64,000 bases of DNA. Source: Mycolicibacterium sp. MU0050 (lineage in GTDB: Bacteria; Actinomycetota; Actinomycetes; Mycobacteriales; Mycobacteriaceae). A program made the position numbers and the translations under genes. Shown piece by piece: positions 1 to 7,664 of the stretch (positions are counted from its first letter, which is position 1; every line of letters starts with the position of its first letter). Under the pieces are notes generated by a model that searched no databases, was not told where the DNA came from, and saw only the letters and a program-made list of their open reading frames with translations. The stretch is taken from positions 2,418,001-2,482,000 of the forward strand of contig NZ_OY726395.1 in assembly GCF_963378085.1 (NCBI RefSeq), in the 5' to 3' direction.

Positions 1-143
1 TGCTTGACGATGGTGAACCCGGGCAGCCGCTTCGCCAGGGGCGCCAGTGCCGGGTTGACGTACTTGATCTGCAGGCGCTCCACCGTCGGGGAGAACAACA
101 TCGGCACGTCGGGAGTGTGGTTGGGGTGGTCCTGGGCTCGCAT
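1..143 (-). CDS. Nitroreductase-family deazaflavin (F420)-dependent oxidoreductase, N-terminal part
   Basis: This is the first 47 or so residues of a gene that leaves the left edge. It begins at an ATG whose complement lies at 141-143. The readable protein carries the segments SPTVERLQIKYVNP and LAKRLPGF, the usual N-terminal signature of mycobacterial DDN/DUF385 proteins, split beta-barrel enzymes that use reduced F420. The substrate cannot be inferred. A short gap of about 50 bases separates it from the stop of the upstream hydrolase on the same strand, so the two may be co-transcribed. The family call rests on the N-terminus alone. Confidence 0.7.
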   Translation of the reverse strand, partial: MRAQDHPNHTPDVPMLFSPTVERLQIKYVNPALAPLAKRLPGFTIVK

Positions 144-194
144 CGCTGTCCTTCGGTATCGGCTGTTCCGTGCCGCCGTGTTCGGCCGCCGGTC

Positions 195-1118
195 TTACGT
201 GTGGCGTTCCCAGAGTTCGGCCATCGACCCGAGAATGTCGTGGGCGTAGCCCAATCCGGCGAGGTGGCTTTCGCCGGGCAGCGTGAACATCTCGGCGTCG
301 GGCAGCTTGGCCACCACGTGCGCGCCGTGCGAGTACGGAATGATGTGGTCCTTGTCGCCGTGCCACCACCGGACCGGGACCTTGACCTCGTCGAGGCGAA
401 ATCCCCAGTCCCGGGCGAAGTTCACCACGTCGGCGAACGGGGCCCCCAGCTGTTTGCGTCCGCCGTTGAGCAGGTCGTCGAGGAACATCGCCTTGAACTC
501 CGGTCGCGTCAGCAGCCGGCGGTCGCCCTCCGGCGAGACCCGCGCGTAGATCTCCAGGACCGGCAGCGCCACGGGCTTGATCAGCCGGACCAGGCCGGTG
601 GCCACGGCGCCGACGGGCTCGCCCACCACCTCGAGCACCGGGGCGACGGCGGTGCCGAGCGTCATGGCGCCGCCTTTGATCGCGTCGGGTCCCACGGCCG
701 GTGCGACGCCGCCGAGAACGCCGACGGCCACCACCCGGTCCGGCATGGCGGCCGCGGCGGCCAGCGTGTAGGGCCCGCCGCCGGACAGGCCGACCACGGT
801 CATCTTGTCGATCCCCAGTGTGTCGGCGATGACCCGCAGGTCGTCGGCGAACGCGGCGACGTTCTCGTACTGGTGGGGCGTCGAGGAGCCGATGCCGGGC
901 CGGTCCACGCCGATCAGGCGCAGCTGGTTCTCCTCGGCGTACACCCTGGCCTCGGTCGGGATCTGCCGGCGCGCCCCCGGGGTGCCGTGCAGCCAGAACA
1001 CCGGTCGGCCCTGCGGGTCGCCGAACTCGGCGAACCCGACCCGCCGGAACTCGCCGACGGCGATGCTGCCTTCGAGCTTGGGCCGCGCCAGCTTCGGCGC
1101 CCCGAGTGGATTTCGCAT
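195..1118 (-). CDS. Alpha/beta hydrolase
   Basis: A protein of about 307 residues with an alpha/beta hydrolase fold. Visible are the oxyanion HG near residue 44 (FWLHGTPG), the nucleophile elbow GLSGGGP (Ser near 112), a likely catalytic Asp in WHGDKDH and a late His in GESHLAGLG. The substrate is unknown; the fold covers esterases, epoxide hydrolases and C-C hydrolases. The frame is open to an ATG at 1142. I prefer the ATG at 1118 because the upstream ATG has no ribosome site and a GACACT -10-like hexamer lies 7 bases before 1118, fitting a leaderless start. The upstream start adds 8 residues. Confidence 0.85.
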   Translation of the reverse strand: MRNPLGAPKLARPKLEGSIAVGEFRRVGFAEFGDPQGRPVFWLHGTPGARRQIPTEARVYAEENQLRLIGVDRPGIGSSTPHQYENVAAFADDLRVIADTLGIDKMTVVGLSGGGPYTLAAAAAMPDRVVAVGVLGGVAPAVGPDAIKGGAMTLGTAVAPVLEVVGEPVGAVATGLVRLIKPVALPVLEIYARVSPEGDRRLLTRPEFKAMFLDDLLNGGRKQLGAPFADVVNFARDWGFRLDEVKVPVRWWHGDKDHIIPYSHGAHVVAKLPDAEMFTLPGESHLAGLGYAHDILGSMAELWERHT

Positions 1119-1158
1119 AGCCAGCAGTGTCGCACGCCACATTTCAGCGACGAAATCG

Positions 1159-2025
1159 CTAGCGGCGGCGCCGACCGGTCGGTTCCTCGACGCGCTTGAC
1201 CCGGCGCCGGTACGACGACGGGGTCTCGCCGCTGAACTGCGCGAATGCCCGCGTGAACGAGCTCAGGTTGTCGAAGCCCACGGCGCTGGACACGTCCTGC
1301 ACGCTGGTTTCGGGCAATGCCAGCAACGCCATGGCCCGCAACATCCGGGCGTGCAGCAGGTAGGTGCGCCAGGAGATCCCCAGGGTGTCGCCGAACAGTC
1401 GGCGCAGCGTCCGCTCGGAGACCGCGACGGCTCGGCTGACGTCCTCGGCGCTGACCGACTGCAGGTGTTCCTTGGTGTAGGCCATGGCGGCGGCCACGAT
1501 GGGATGGTCCGAGGTGGGCAGGTTCAGCGGCGCCTCGTGATCCAGCGCATCGGCGACCAGGTGCGCCAGAGTCCGGAAGAAGCCGTCGGCGATCGCCTCC
1601 TCCTCGCGAGAGCCCACGCGGCGGTCGATCGGCCAGCGCAGCGCGTAGATCATCATCTCCCGGATCAGCGGCGACACCGCGAGGATCCGGGCGCGATTGC
1701 CGGCGTGCGGGAGTAGCTGCGGATCGAACATCACCGCGATGGTCTTGACGTCGGGGTTCATCGTCGCCGAATGCTCCAGGCCGACCGGCAGCCAGGCCGC
1801 CTGCTGCGGGGGCAGCAGATAGTGGCCGGCCCGGGTCTCGACCTCGACGACGCCGCCCATGGCGTATTCGATCTGGTGGACGTCGTGGGAATGCCAGCCG
1901 GTCAGCAGCTTGTCGCCCTCGTACAGATAGCTGCCGGCCAGGGCGCGGCCACCCCGGCGCAGGTCGATCTGCCGGGGCGTGGCCGATTCTGCATCATGTC
2001 TGTCCGATAGCGCAGAGACGGTCAT
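1159..2025 (-). CDS. AraC-family transcriptional regulator
   Basis: A 288-residue regulator with an N-terminal cupin-like effector domain (about residues 20-110, with the metal-type string HSHDVHQIEY) and a C-terminal double helix-turn-helix of the AraC/XylS type (about 180-280; AVSERTLRRLFGDTLG, then VGFDNLSSFTRAF). The start MTVSALSD was chosen because the open frame upstream runs into the divergent amidohydrolase and is only an overlap artefact. The gene is divergent from that amidohydrolase with 78 bases between them, so it probably controls it and itself. The effector is unknown. Confidence 0.88.
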   Translation of the reverse strand: MTVSALSDRHDAESATPRQIDLRRGGRALAGSYLYEGDKLLTGWHSHDVHQIEYAMGGVVEVETRAGHYLLPPQQAAWLPVGLEHSATMNPDVKTIAVMFDPQLLPHAGNRARILAVSPLIREMMIYALRWPIDRRVGSREEEAIADGFFRTLAHLVADALDHEAPLNLPTSDHPIVAAAMAYTKEHLQSVSAEDVSRAVAVSERTLRRLFGDTLGISWRTYLLHARMLRAMALLALPETSVQDVSSAVGFDNLSSFTRAFAQFSGETPSSYRRRVKRVEEPTGRRRR

Positions 2026-2051
2026 GGTGATCGAGGGTACAAGTGGAGGCA

Positions 2052-2073
2052 GGGTATGGGCCAGCCCATGCCC
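2052..2073. promoter_or_regulatory. Palindrome between the divergent AraC regulator and amidohydrolase
   Basis: The 78-base gap holds an inverted repeat, GGGTATGGGC-CA-GCCCATGCCC, with one mismatched pair out of ten. It sits just upstream of the amidohydrolase start and is placed to be an operator for the adjacent regulator. This is an inference from symmetry and position. Confidence 0.4.
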
Positions 2074-2103
2074 GTCGCTTGTCCGCGCGTGTGAAGGAGA
2101 CCG

Positions 2104-3366
2104 ATGAACGTCGACGATTTGATCCTGGTGAGCATTGACGACCACGTGGTCGAACCGCCCGACATGTTCCTGCGCCACGTGCCGGCCAAGTACAAGGACG
2201 AGGCGCCCATCGTGGTCACCGACGACAAAGGCGTCGACCAGTGGATGTACCAGGGCCGCCCGCAGGGCGTCAGCGGGCTGAACGCCGTGGTGTCCTGGCC
2301 GGCCGAGGAGTGGGGCCGCGACCCCGCCGGTTTCGCCGAGATGCGCCCCGGCGTCTACGACGTGCACGAGCGGGTCCGCGACATGAACCGCAACGGCATC
2401 CTGGCCTCGATGTGCTTCCCCACGTTCACCGGATTCTCCGCGCGGCACCTCAACATGACCCGGGAAGACGTCACGCTGGTGATGGTGTCGGCCTATAACG
2501 ACTGGCACATCGACGAATGGGCCGGTTCCTACCCGGACCGCTTCATCCCGATCGCGATCCTGCCGACCTGGTCGCCCGAGGGGATGTGCAACGAGATCCG
2601 CCGGGTGGCGGCCAAGGGCTGCCGGGCGGTGACCATGCCGGAGCTGCCGCACCTGGAGGGTCTGCCCAGCTATCACGACGAGGACTACTGGGGACCGGTG
2701 TTCCGCACCCTGTCCGAGGAGAACGTGGTGATGTGCCTGCACATCGGCACCGGCTTCGGGGCGATCAGCATGGCGCCCAACGCGCCCATCGACAACCTGA
2801 TCATCCTGGCCACCCAGGTGTCGGCGATGTGCGCCCAGGATCTGCTGTGGGGCCCGGCGATGCGCAACTATCCCGATCTGAAGTTCGCGTTCTCCGAGGG
2901 CGGCATCGGCTGGATCCCGTTCTACCTGGACCGCTCCGACCGGCACTACACCAACCAGAAGTGGCTGCGCCGCGACTTCGGCGACAAGCTGCCCTCGGAT
3001 GTGTTCCGCGAGCACTCGCTGGCCTGCTACGTCACCGACAAGACCTCGCTGAAGCTGCGGCATGAGATCGGCATCGACATCATCGCCTGGGAGTGCGACT
3101 ACCCGCACTCGGACTGCTTCTGGCCCGACGCACCCGAGCAGGTGCTGGCGGAGCTGAACGAGGCCGGGGCCAGCGACTCCGACATCAACAAGATCACCTG
3201 GGAGAACTCGTGCCGGTTCTTCGGCTGGGATCCGTTCAAGCTGACCCCGAAGGAGCAGGCCACCGTGGCTGCGTTGCGCGCCAAGGCCACCGACGTCGAC
3301 ACCTCGATCCGACCCCGTGCCGAGTGGGCCCGCCTCTACGAGCAGAAGCAGTTGGCCAAGGCCTGA
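2104..3366 (+). CDS. Amidohydrolase-family metal-dependent hydrolase/decarboxylase (Amidohydro_2)
   Basis: A 420-residue TIM-barrel protein of the Amidohydro_2 type (ACMS-decarboxylase-like family). It opens with the metal-site strand SIDDHVVEPPDMF (about residues 10-22). A metal-site His candidate lies in MCLHIGTGFG, and the late acidic/His cluster WECDYPHSD near residue 345 matches the family's closing metal ligand region. An AAGGAG ribosome site lies 5 bases before the ATG. Family members decarboxylate or hydrolyse aromatic or lactone intermediates; the substrate here is not evident. It is divergent from an AraC regulator. Confidence 0.88.
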   Translation: MNVDDLILVSIDDHVVEPPDMFLRHVPAKYKDEAPIVVTDDKGVDQWMYQGRPQGVSGLNAVVSWPAEEWGRDPAGFAEMRPGVYDVHERVRDMNRNGILASMCFPTFTGFSARHLNMTREDVTLVMVSAYNDWHIDEWAGSYPDRFIPIAILPTWSPEGMCNEIRRVAAKGCRAVTMPELPHLEGLPSYHDEDYWGPVFRTLSEENVVMCLHIGTGFGAISMAPNAPIDNLIILATQVSAMCAQDLLWGPAMRNYPDLKFAFSEGGIGWIPFYLDRSDRHYTNQKWLRRDFGDKLPSDVFREHSLACYVTDKTSLKLRHEIGIDIIAWECDYPHSDCFWPDAPEQVLAELNEAGASDSDINKITWENSCRFFGWDPFKLTPKEQATVAALRAKATDVDTSIRPRAEWARLYEQKQLAKA

Positions 3367-3385
3367 GCCGACTGCCCTGAGCCGG

Positions 3386-3450
3386 GCGCCGAGGCTGCGG
3401 ACCCCGTGGCGAAGTGCGATTGGTCGCCACGGCCGCCGCAGTCTCGGCGC
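3386..3450. terminator. Bidirectional hairpin between convergent genes
   Basis: A two-part stem lies between the amidohydrolase stop and the YaaA stop. The outer arms GCGCCGAGGCTGCGG and CCGCAGTCTCGGCGC pair at 14 of 15 positions; the inner arms CCGTGGCGA and TCGCCACGG pair perfectly. It is well placed to end both convergent transcripts. There is no T-tract, which is common in mycobacteria. Confidence 0.7.
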
Positions 3451-3456
3451 GGTGCC

Positions 3457-4203
3457 CTACGCCGTGACGACCACCGTCAGCGCGTTGCCCGAGCGTTCCA
3501 CCCGCATGTCGGCGCGGCGGGCGACGGCCGCCACCCCCGCGGCGTCGGTGGGCTCGGCGCGACTGCTCGCGAGCGCGCGGGCCAGCCTGCCCTTGTGCGC
3601 CTTGTTGAAGTGGCTGACGACGGTGCGGCGACCGTCGGCGTGCTCGGCCACCACGTCGACCTCGACGGCCCCGGGTAGGCGCCCGAGGCCCGCATAGGAA
3701 CCCGAGCGCAGATCGACCACCAGTTCGTCGGTCGCCAGCGCGGCGAGCACCGGTTCGAGCACCGGGCGCCACCGCGCGCCGAGCGTGGGCTGCCCGGGCA
3801 ACTTCGACGACGCCGAGAGTCGATAGGCCGGCACCGGGTCGTCGGCGCGCAGCAGCCCGAACAGCGCCGAGCCGACGGCCAGCCGTGCGTTGGCGCGGGA
3901 AAGTGCTGCGGCACTCAGCGTTTCGATGTCCAGCGCGTCGTAGAGCACGCCGGTGTAGCGGCGGATGGCCGGCGCGGTCGGCGAGGTCCGCAGCGCGGCG
4001 TTGCGTTCGATCTCGGCGTCCTGCTTCGCCGACAGGCTCAGCGCGCGGCGGCTGGCCGGCGGGTCTGCGGCCAGCGCGACGAGCTCGTCGAGGAGGCTCT
4101 CGCGCAGCGGGTGCAGGGCGGGGAAACTCAGCGACTCCAGCCGCAGGGGCGGGCCGTCGCCGCCGACACGTTTGGTTTCCGAGGGCGGCAGCAGCACGAT
4201 CAC
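3457..4203 (-). CDS. yaaA: Peroxide stress protein YaaA (DUF328/UPF0246)
   Basis: A 248-residue protein matching the YaaA family over its length: N-terminal LLPPSETK, a central segment RRYTGVLYDALD, and the C-terminal VVSHFNKAHKGRLAR, the conserved basic motif. In E. coli YaaA limits intracellular iron and protects DNA and proteins during peroxide stress. It is cytosolic and needs no partner gene. It is convergent with the amidohydrolase and lies 36 bases downstream of the phosphodiesterase stop-to-start gap on the same strand, so it may be read from the same transcript. Confidence 0.9.
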   Translation of the reverse strand: MIVLLPPSETKRVGGDGPPLRLESLSFPALHPLRESLLDELVALAADPPASRRALSLSAKQDAEIERNAALRTSPTAPAIRRYTGVLYDALDIETLSAAALSRANARLAVGSALFGLLRADDPVPAYRLSASSKLPGQPTLGARWRPVLEPVLAALATDELVVDLRSGSYAGLGRLPGAVEVDVVAEHADGRRTVVSHFNKAHKGRLARALASSRAEPTDAAGVAAVARRADMRVERSGNALTVVVTA

Positions 4204-4239
4204 GGTGACAAAGGTTATCCGGCCGCGGCCGGTCCGGCC

Positions 4240-5376
4240 TCAGCCGTAGGCGAGCAGCAGCGGGACCCGCTGCTCGGCGCTGGTCAGCGAGCCGTGGTGA
4301 CCGATCAGCCCGGACTCGAGCGGTTCGGTGCTGCGGCGCACCAGCACCGCCGAATCGCGCGCCGCGGCCACCACATCGCCGATCCGCGGCCGCACAGCGT
4401 CGCGCACCTGCGCGCCGAACCAGCCCGCGGCGATCGCCTCCTCCCGGGAGACCACCCACGCGGCCGGCCCCAGGGTCGCGCGCCAGGTGTCCAGCACGGC
4501 CTCGGCGGCCCCGTCGCGGGTGTAGACGTGGCGGGCGCGAGGTTCGCCGCCGACCGCGTCGACGCCGTCGAGCAACGCGGACTCGGCGTCGATGTCGATG
4601 GTGGCCCCGGGGTCGGCGGTCACCATGCCGTGGTCGGCCACCACCGCGAGCAGCCCGCCCGGCGGCAGCGTCTCCAGGACCGACTCCACCAGCCGGTCGA
4701 CCTGACGCAACTGCATGCGCCAGGCCGTCGAGCCGGGACCGTGCAGGTGACCGAGCAGATCCAATTCGCTGTGGTAGCCGTAGCAGAAGCCACCCTCGTC
4801 GATCGTCGAGCGGACCGTGGCCCCTAGATCACCCAGCGCATGTACGCCGACGTAGCGGCCGCCGCGCAGCACCGCGCGGGTCAGCCCGGAGTGGGTGAAC
4901 TCCGCGCCGGAGATCACGCTCACGGCCATCCCGGCCGCGCTCGCGTGTTCGAATGTGGTTGGCAGCGGCTGGATTTCCTCGGGCACCACCTGGTCGCGCA
5001 GGTCCGGACCCCAGGGGTGGGGGCGCCACCGCAGTGCGTTGATGACCCCGGCGCCCGGCACCAGGAACGAGTAACCGACCAGGCCGTGCTCACCGGATCG
5101 GACGCCGGTGCCCACCGCGGCGAGTCCGGCCGCGGTCGTGGCCGGAAATCCGACGTGCACCGAGGACCCGCGCAGCCCGGCCAGCACCGGGGCGTCGGCG
5201 GCATGCTGATCGAGCAGGTCGGCGCCGAGGCCGTCGATGAGTAGCACGCAGGCCCCGGAAATCGGCTGGCGCAACGGAATTCGCGCGGAGAACTCCGCGA
5301 CCCCCATCGCTGCCAGCACCGAGGGCACCACGTCGGCCAGATGCGGGTCGTCGACGCCGGGGCGGGGCAGTTCCAT
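4240..5376 (-). CDS. Alkaline-phosphatase-superfamily type I phosphodiesterase/nucleotide pyrophosphatase
   Basis: A 378-residue enzyme of the nucleotide pyrophosphatase/phosphodiesterase group. The bimetal active-site motifs appear in order: DGLGADLL (metal Asp, near 48), GFPATTAAGL (Thr nucleophile, near 80), SELDLLGHLHG (Asp/His), VVADHGMV (Asp/His) and GLIGHHGSLT (late His). No signal peptide or membrane segment is seen, so it is probably cytosolic. It is followed at 9 bases' distance by nothing on its own strand except YaaA, and is preceded by MOSC with a 9-base gap, suggesting one operon STAS-MOSC-phosphodiesterase-YaaA. Confidence 0.87.
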   Translation of the reverse strand: MELPRPGVDDPHLADVVPSVLAAMGVAEFSARIPLRQPISGACVLLIDGLGADLLDQHAADAPVLAGLRGSSVHVGFPATTAAGLAAVGTGVRSGEHGLVGYSFLVPGAGVINALRWRPHPWGPDLRDQVVPEEIQPLPTTFEHASAAGMAVSVISGAEFTHSGLTRAVLRGGRYVGVHALGDLGATVRSTIDEGGFCYGYHSELDLLGHLHGPGSTAWRMQLRQVDRLVESVLETLPPGGLLAVVADHGMVTADPGATIDIDAESALLDGVDAVGGEPRARHVYTRDGAAEAVLDTWRATLGPAAWVVSREEAIAAGWFGAQVRDAVRPRIGDVVAAARDSAVLVRRSTEPLESGLIGHHGSLTSAEQRVPLLLAYG

Positions 5377-5385
5377 GTCGACCGG

Positions 5386-6042
5386 CTAGCCGACCCGCCG
5401 CGTGGCGAGCTCTCGGATCCGTTCGGGCAGTGCGTCGATGTCGGCCAGGCGCGGCAGCAGTTCGGGTTCGATCAGCATCGCGCGGAACACCAGGCCGACG
5501 GTCACGTCGTGGTCCGGGCGGTCGGTCACGACGATCCGGTCGCCGGCGCGGGCGGTGCCCGGACTGATGACGCGCAGATACGCGCCCGGGACCGCCGCTG
5601 CGGTGAAGGTCTTGATCCAGCCGTCGATGCCCAGCCACTTCACGAAGGTGCGGCACGGCGTGCGCGGCGAGGTGACCTCGAGGATCAGCCCGTCGTCGCC
5701 GACCTGCCACCGCTCGCCGATCCGGGCGCCGGTGACGTCGATGCCCTCGGTGGTGAAGTTCTCCCCGAACATCCCGGCGGTCAGTTCACGGCCCAGCCGC
5801 TGCTCCCAGGCGTCGAGATCCTCTCGGGCGTAGGCGTACACCGCCTGATCGTCGCCGCCGTGGTGCTTGCGGTCACCGATGGTGTCACCCGCCAAGCCGC
5901 TGCCGGCGCCCGTTCTCCGGGACCCGGGCGCCGCGATGGCGACCGGCTCGGTGGTGGGCACCTTGTTGATGCCGGTCGGCCTCGACGTGGCAGCGGGATT
6001 GGTGTGCGGATGAGCGAGATTCAGTGCTGAAAGCGTCGCCAT
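5386..6042 (-). CDS. MOSC-domain protein (YiiM-like)
   Basis: A 218-residue protein with a MOSC domain over most of its length. It shows HHGGDDQAVYAYAREDL, GMFGENFTTEG and the conserved cysteine segment SPRTPCRTF, which in this superfamily carries the sulfur/molybdenum-cofactor ligand Cys. YiiM-type proteins reduce N-hydroxylated compounds using the molybdenum cofactor, which is a possible role here. It starts 9 bases after the STAS gene ends and ends 9 bases before the phosphodiesterase start, so it sits inside a tight operon. Confidence 0.87.
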   Translation of the reverse strand: MATLSALNLAHPHTNPAATSRPTGINKVPTTEPVAIAAPGSRRTGAGSGLAGDTIGDRKHHGGDDQAVYAYAREDLDAWEQRLGRELTAGMFGENFTTEGIDVTGARIGERWQVGDDGLILEVTSPRTPCRTFVKWLGIDGWIKTFTAAAVPGAYLRVISPGTARAGDRIVVTDRPDHDVTVGLVFRAMLIEPELLPRLADIDALPERIRELATRRVG

Positions 6043-6051
6043 CCCCTCAGG

Positions 6052-6480
6052 TTAGGCGGACTTGTTCAGCAGCGGCAGCAGCAGGGTGCGGCGCCGCAGG
6101 GTCTCGTCGGCGAAGTGGTTCAGCGCCTCGGGCACCGAGCCCGCGATGGGGTAGGCCTCCGAGGTGCCGGCGAGCACGTCGACCACGGCGTCGCTGGGAA
6201 TCAGCACCCAGTCCTGTCCGGCCTCGGCGCAGTCCTCGTCGAACGCGCGGAGCAGGGCCAGGCCGTGATCGTCCATGTGCAGGACGCCGCTGAGATCCAG
6301 GACCACCGAGGTGGCCGCCAGGACATAGCGTCGGGCATGTTCGGTGACCCGGTCGACGTTGACCATGTCGACCTCGCCGCTGATGGTGACAACGGTGGCC
6401 AGTCGGCGACTCTGCGCCCGCAGCCGCGCGCCGTTGCAGTCGAACACTGGATTTCCGTAATGGTTCATGTTCGGCCTCAT
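6052..6480 (-). CDS. STAS-domain protein, anti-sigma-factor-antagonist type
   Basis: A 142-residue single STAS domain. The family core strand-helix is present as VVLDLSGVLHMDDHGLALLRAF (split here: VVLDLSGVLH then MDDHGLALLRAF). In classical antagonists this spot reads D-S-x-G-L, and the Ser is phosphorylated by the partner kinase. Here an Asp stands where the Ser is expected, which would mimic a permanently phosphorylated form. No anti-sigma kinase is encoded nearby, so the partner must be elsewhere. It is the first gene of the probable operon leading to MOSC. A start at the second Met (MNHYGN) is possible. Confidence 0.82.
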   Translation of the reverse strand: MRPNMNHYGNPVFDCNGARLRAQSRRLATVVTISGEVDMVNVDRVTEHARRYVLAATSVVLDLSGVLHMDDHGLALLRAFDEDCAEAGQDWVLIPSDAVVDVLAGTSEAYPIAGSVPEALNHFADETLRRRTLLLPLLNKSA

Positions 6481-6612
6481 TTCGGTGGCGTGTTGTTCTG
6501 TGCCTCCACCGCGACATTAAGCGGCGACTCTAAGGCCCCTGGGAGCCCGGACTAATTCTTTGGTAAGACTTGAGCTGACCTGGGAGAATTGCCGCCGCGC
6601 CGGGCGGGGCCC

Positions 6613-7488
6613 TCAATGCCGGGCGGAGATGCGCTCCTCGAGGGCACCGGAGTCGCGGCCCAGCGCCACGGTGGCCGCCGCCACGGCGATCAGCGCACAG
6701 GGCAGCGCCACCAGGCCCACTCCGCGCGCGGTCAGTTCCTCGCCGAGCACCACCGTGCCCAGCAGCACCGCGACCACCGGTTCGAGCACCAGCATCGCCG
6801 GCACCGAGGCCTGCAGCGCCCCGGCGTGCAGCGCCGACTGCTGCAGCAGGGTCGCGACGACGGCCAGCACCACCAGGACGTAGGGCGCGGGGGTTTCCAG
6901 CAGCGCGCGCCAGGATCCGACCTGCAGGCGGTGGGTGCACAACTTGGTCAGGACCGCGATCAGGCCGAACAGCAGGCCCACGGCCGTGGCCAGGTAGAGC
7001 GCCCGGTGGGTACCCACGGCCTTCGCGGCACACAGCACGCACCCGAGGACCAGCGGGACGAGGATGGCGCTGATGACGATCCAGGTCTGCAGCGTGGGCT
7101 CGTTGTGCCCCTGACGGGGGTGGGCCACCACCACGAACACCGCCAACGCCACGGTCAGCAGTAGCGCCCAGCCCCATTCGGGGCGGGTGACCCGGCGGCC
7201 GGCCAGCCCGGCGCTGATCGGCAGCGCGAACAGCAGCGCGGACACCAGCAGCGGCTGCACCAGCGTCAATGACCCGAACGACAGCGCCAGGGCCTGGAAG
7301 CCGTAGCCGGCGGCCGCGGTCGCCAGCCCGGCCCACCACAGCGGGGTGCGCAGCAACGACGTCACGATCGCCGAGCTCATGCCGGCCTCGGCGGGGACGT
7401 TCCGGGTGGCCAGCTGGCGCACCACGATGCCGAGCGCCGCGCACAGCGCCGCGATCAGCGCGAGAACGACGACGACCGGCTGCGACAT
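6613..7488 (-). CDS. DMT-superfamily (EamA-like) transporter
   Basis: A 291-residue integral membrane protein with about nine or ten hydrophobic helices spread over the whole chain in a two-halves arrangement, as in drug/metabolite transporters. The second half contains the typical LEPVVAVLLGTVVLGEELTARG segment (split: LEPVVAVLLGTVV, LGEELTARG), the family's conserved proline-containing helix and following loop. The substrate is unknown. It stands alone: a hairpin ends katG on its 5' side and there is about 130 bases of non-coding sequence before the STAS gene. Confidence 0.85.
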   Translation of the reverse strand: MSQPVVVVLALIAALCAALGIVVRQLATRNVPAEAGMSSAIVTSLLRTPLWWAGLATAAAGYGFQALALSFGSLTLVQPLLVSALLFALPISAGLAGRRVTRPEWGWALLLTVALAVFVVVAHPRQGHNEPTLQTWIVISAILVPLVLGCVLCAAKAVGTHRALYLATAVGLLFGLIAVLTKLCTHRLQVGSWRALLETPAPYVLVVLAVVATLLQQSALHAGALQASVPAMLVLEPVVAVLLGTVVLGEELTARGVGLVALPCALIAVAAATVALGRDSGALEERISARH

Positions 7489-7587
7489 GTGTTCCTCACT
7501 GGTGGGGCGGGGTGCGCCAGCTGCAGAGCCGCCGGCGACAGCGTGGCCCGCCGATGAAAAGGTCTGGCAATCAACGACAATACTGAC

Positions 7588-7619
7588 AGTGCCCCGCGAG
7601 CCGAAGCTCGCGGGGCACT
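7588..7619 (-). terminator. Hairpin terminator downstream of the first katG
   Basis: A perfect inverted repeat, AGTGCCCCGCGAGC-CGAA-GCTCGCGGGGCACT, has a 14-bp stem and a CGAA tetraloop. It lies about 46 bases past the katG stop and before the transporter start. It has no T-tract but is strong enough to act as an intrinsic terminator. Confidence 0.8.
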
Positions 7620-7664
7620 GCGTTCAGGGCCGGCGTTGCGGCCTACGTGTTCCGGGCGTTGTGG

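Noticed and set aside
117..1199. 360-codon plus-strand open frame over the alpha/beta hydrolase
   Set aside because: It has no motif, and the minus-strand frame carries the catalytic residues; the plus frame is a shadow.
2104..3108. N-terminal extension of the AraC regulator to 649 codons
   Set aside because: The extra part is antisense to the amidohydrolase and has no domain; the regulator begins at MTVSALSD.
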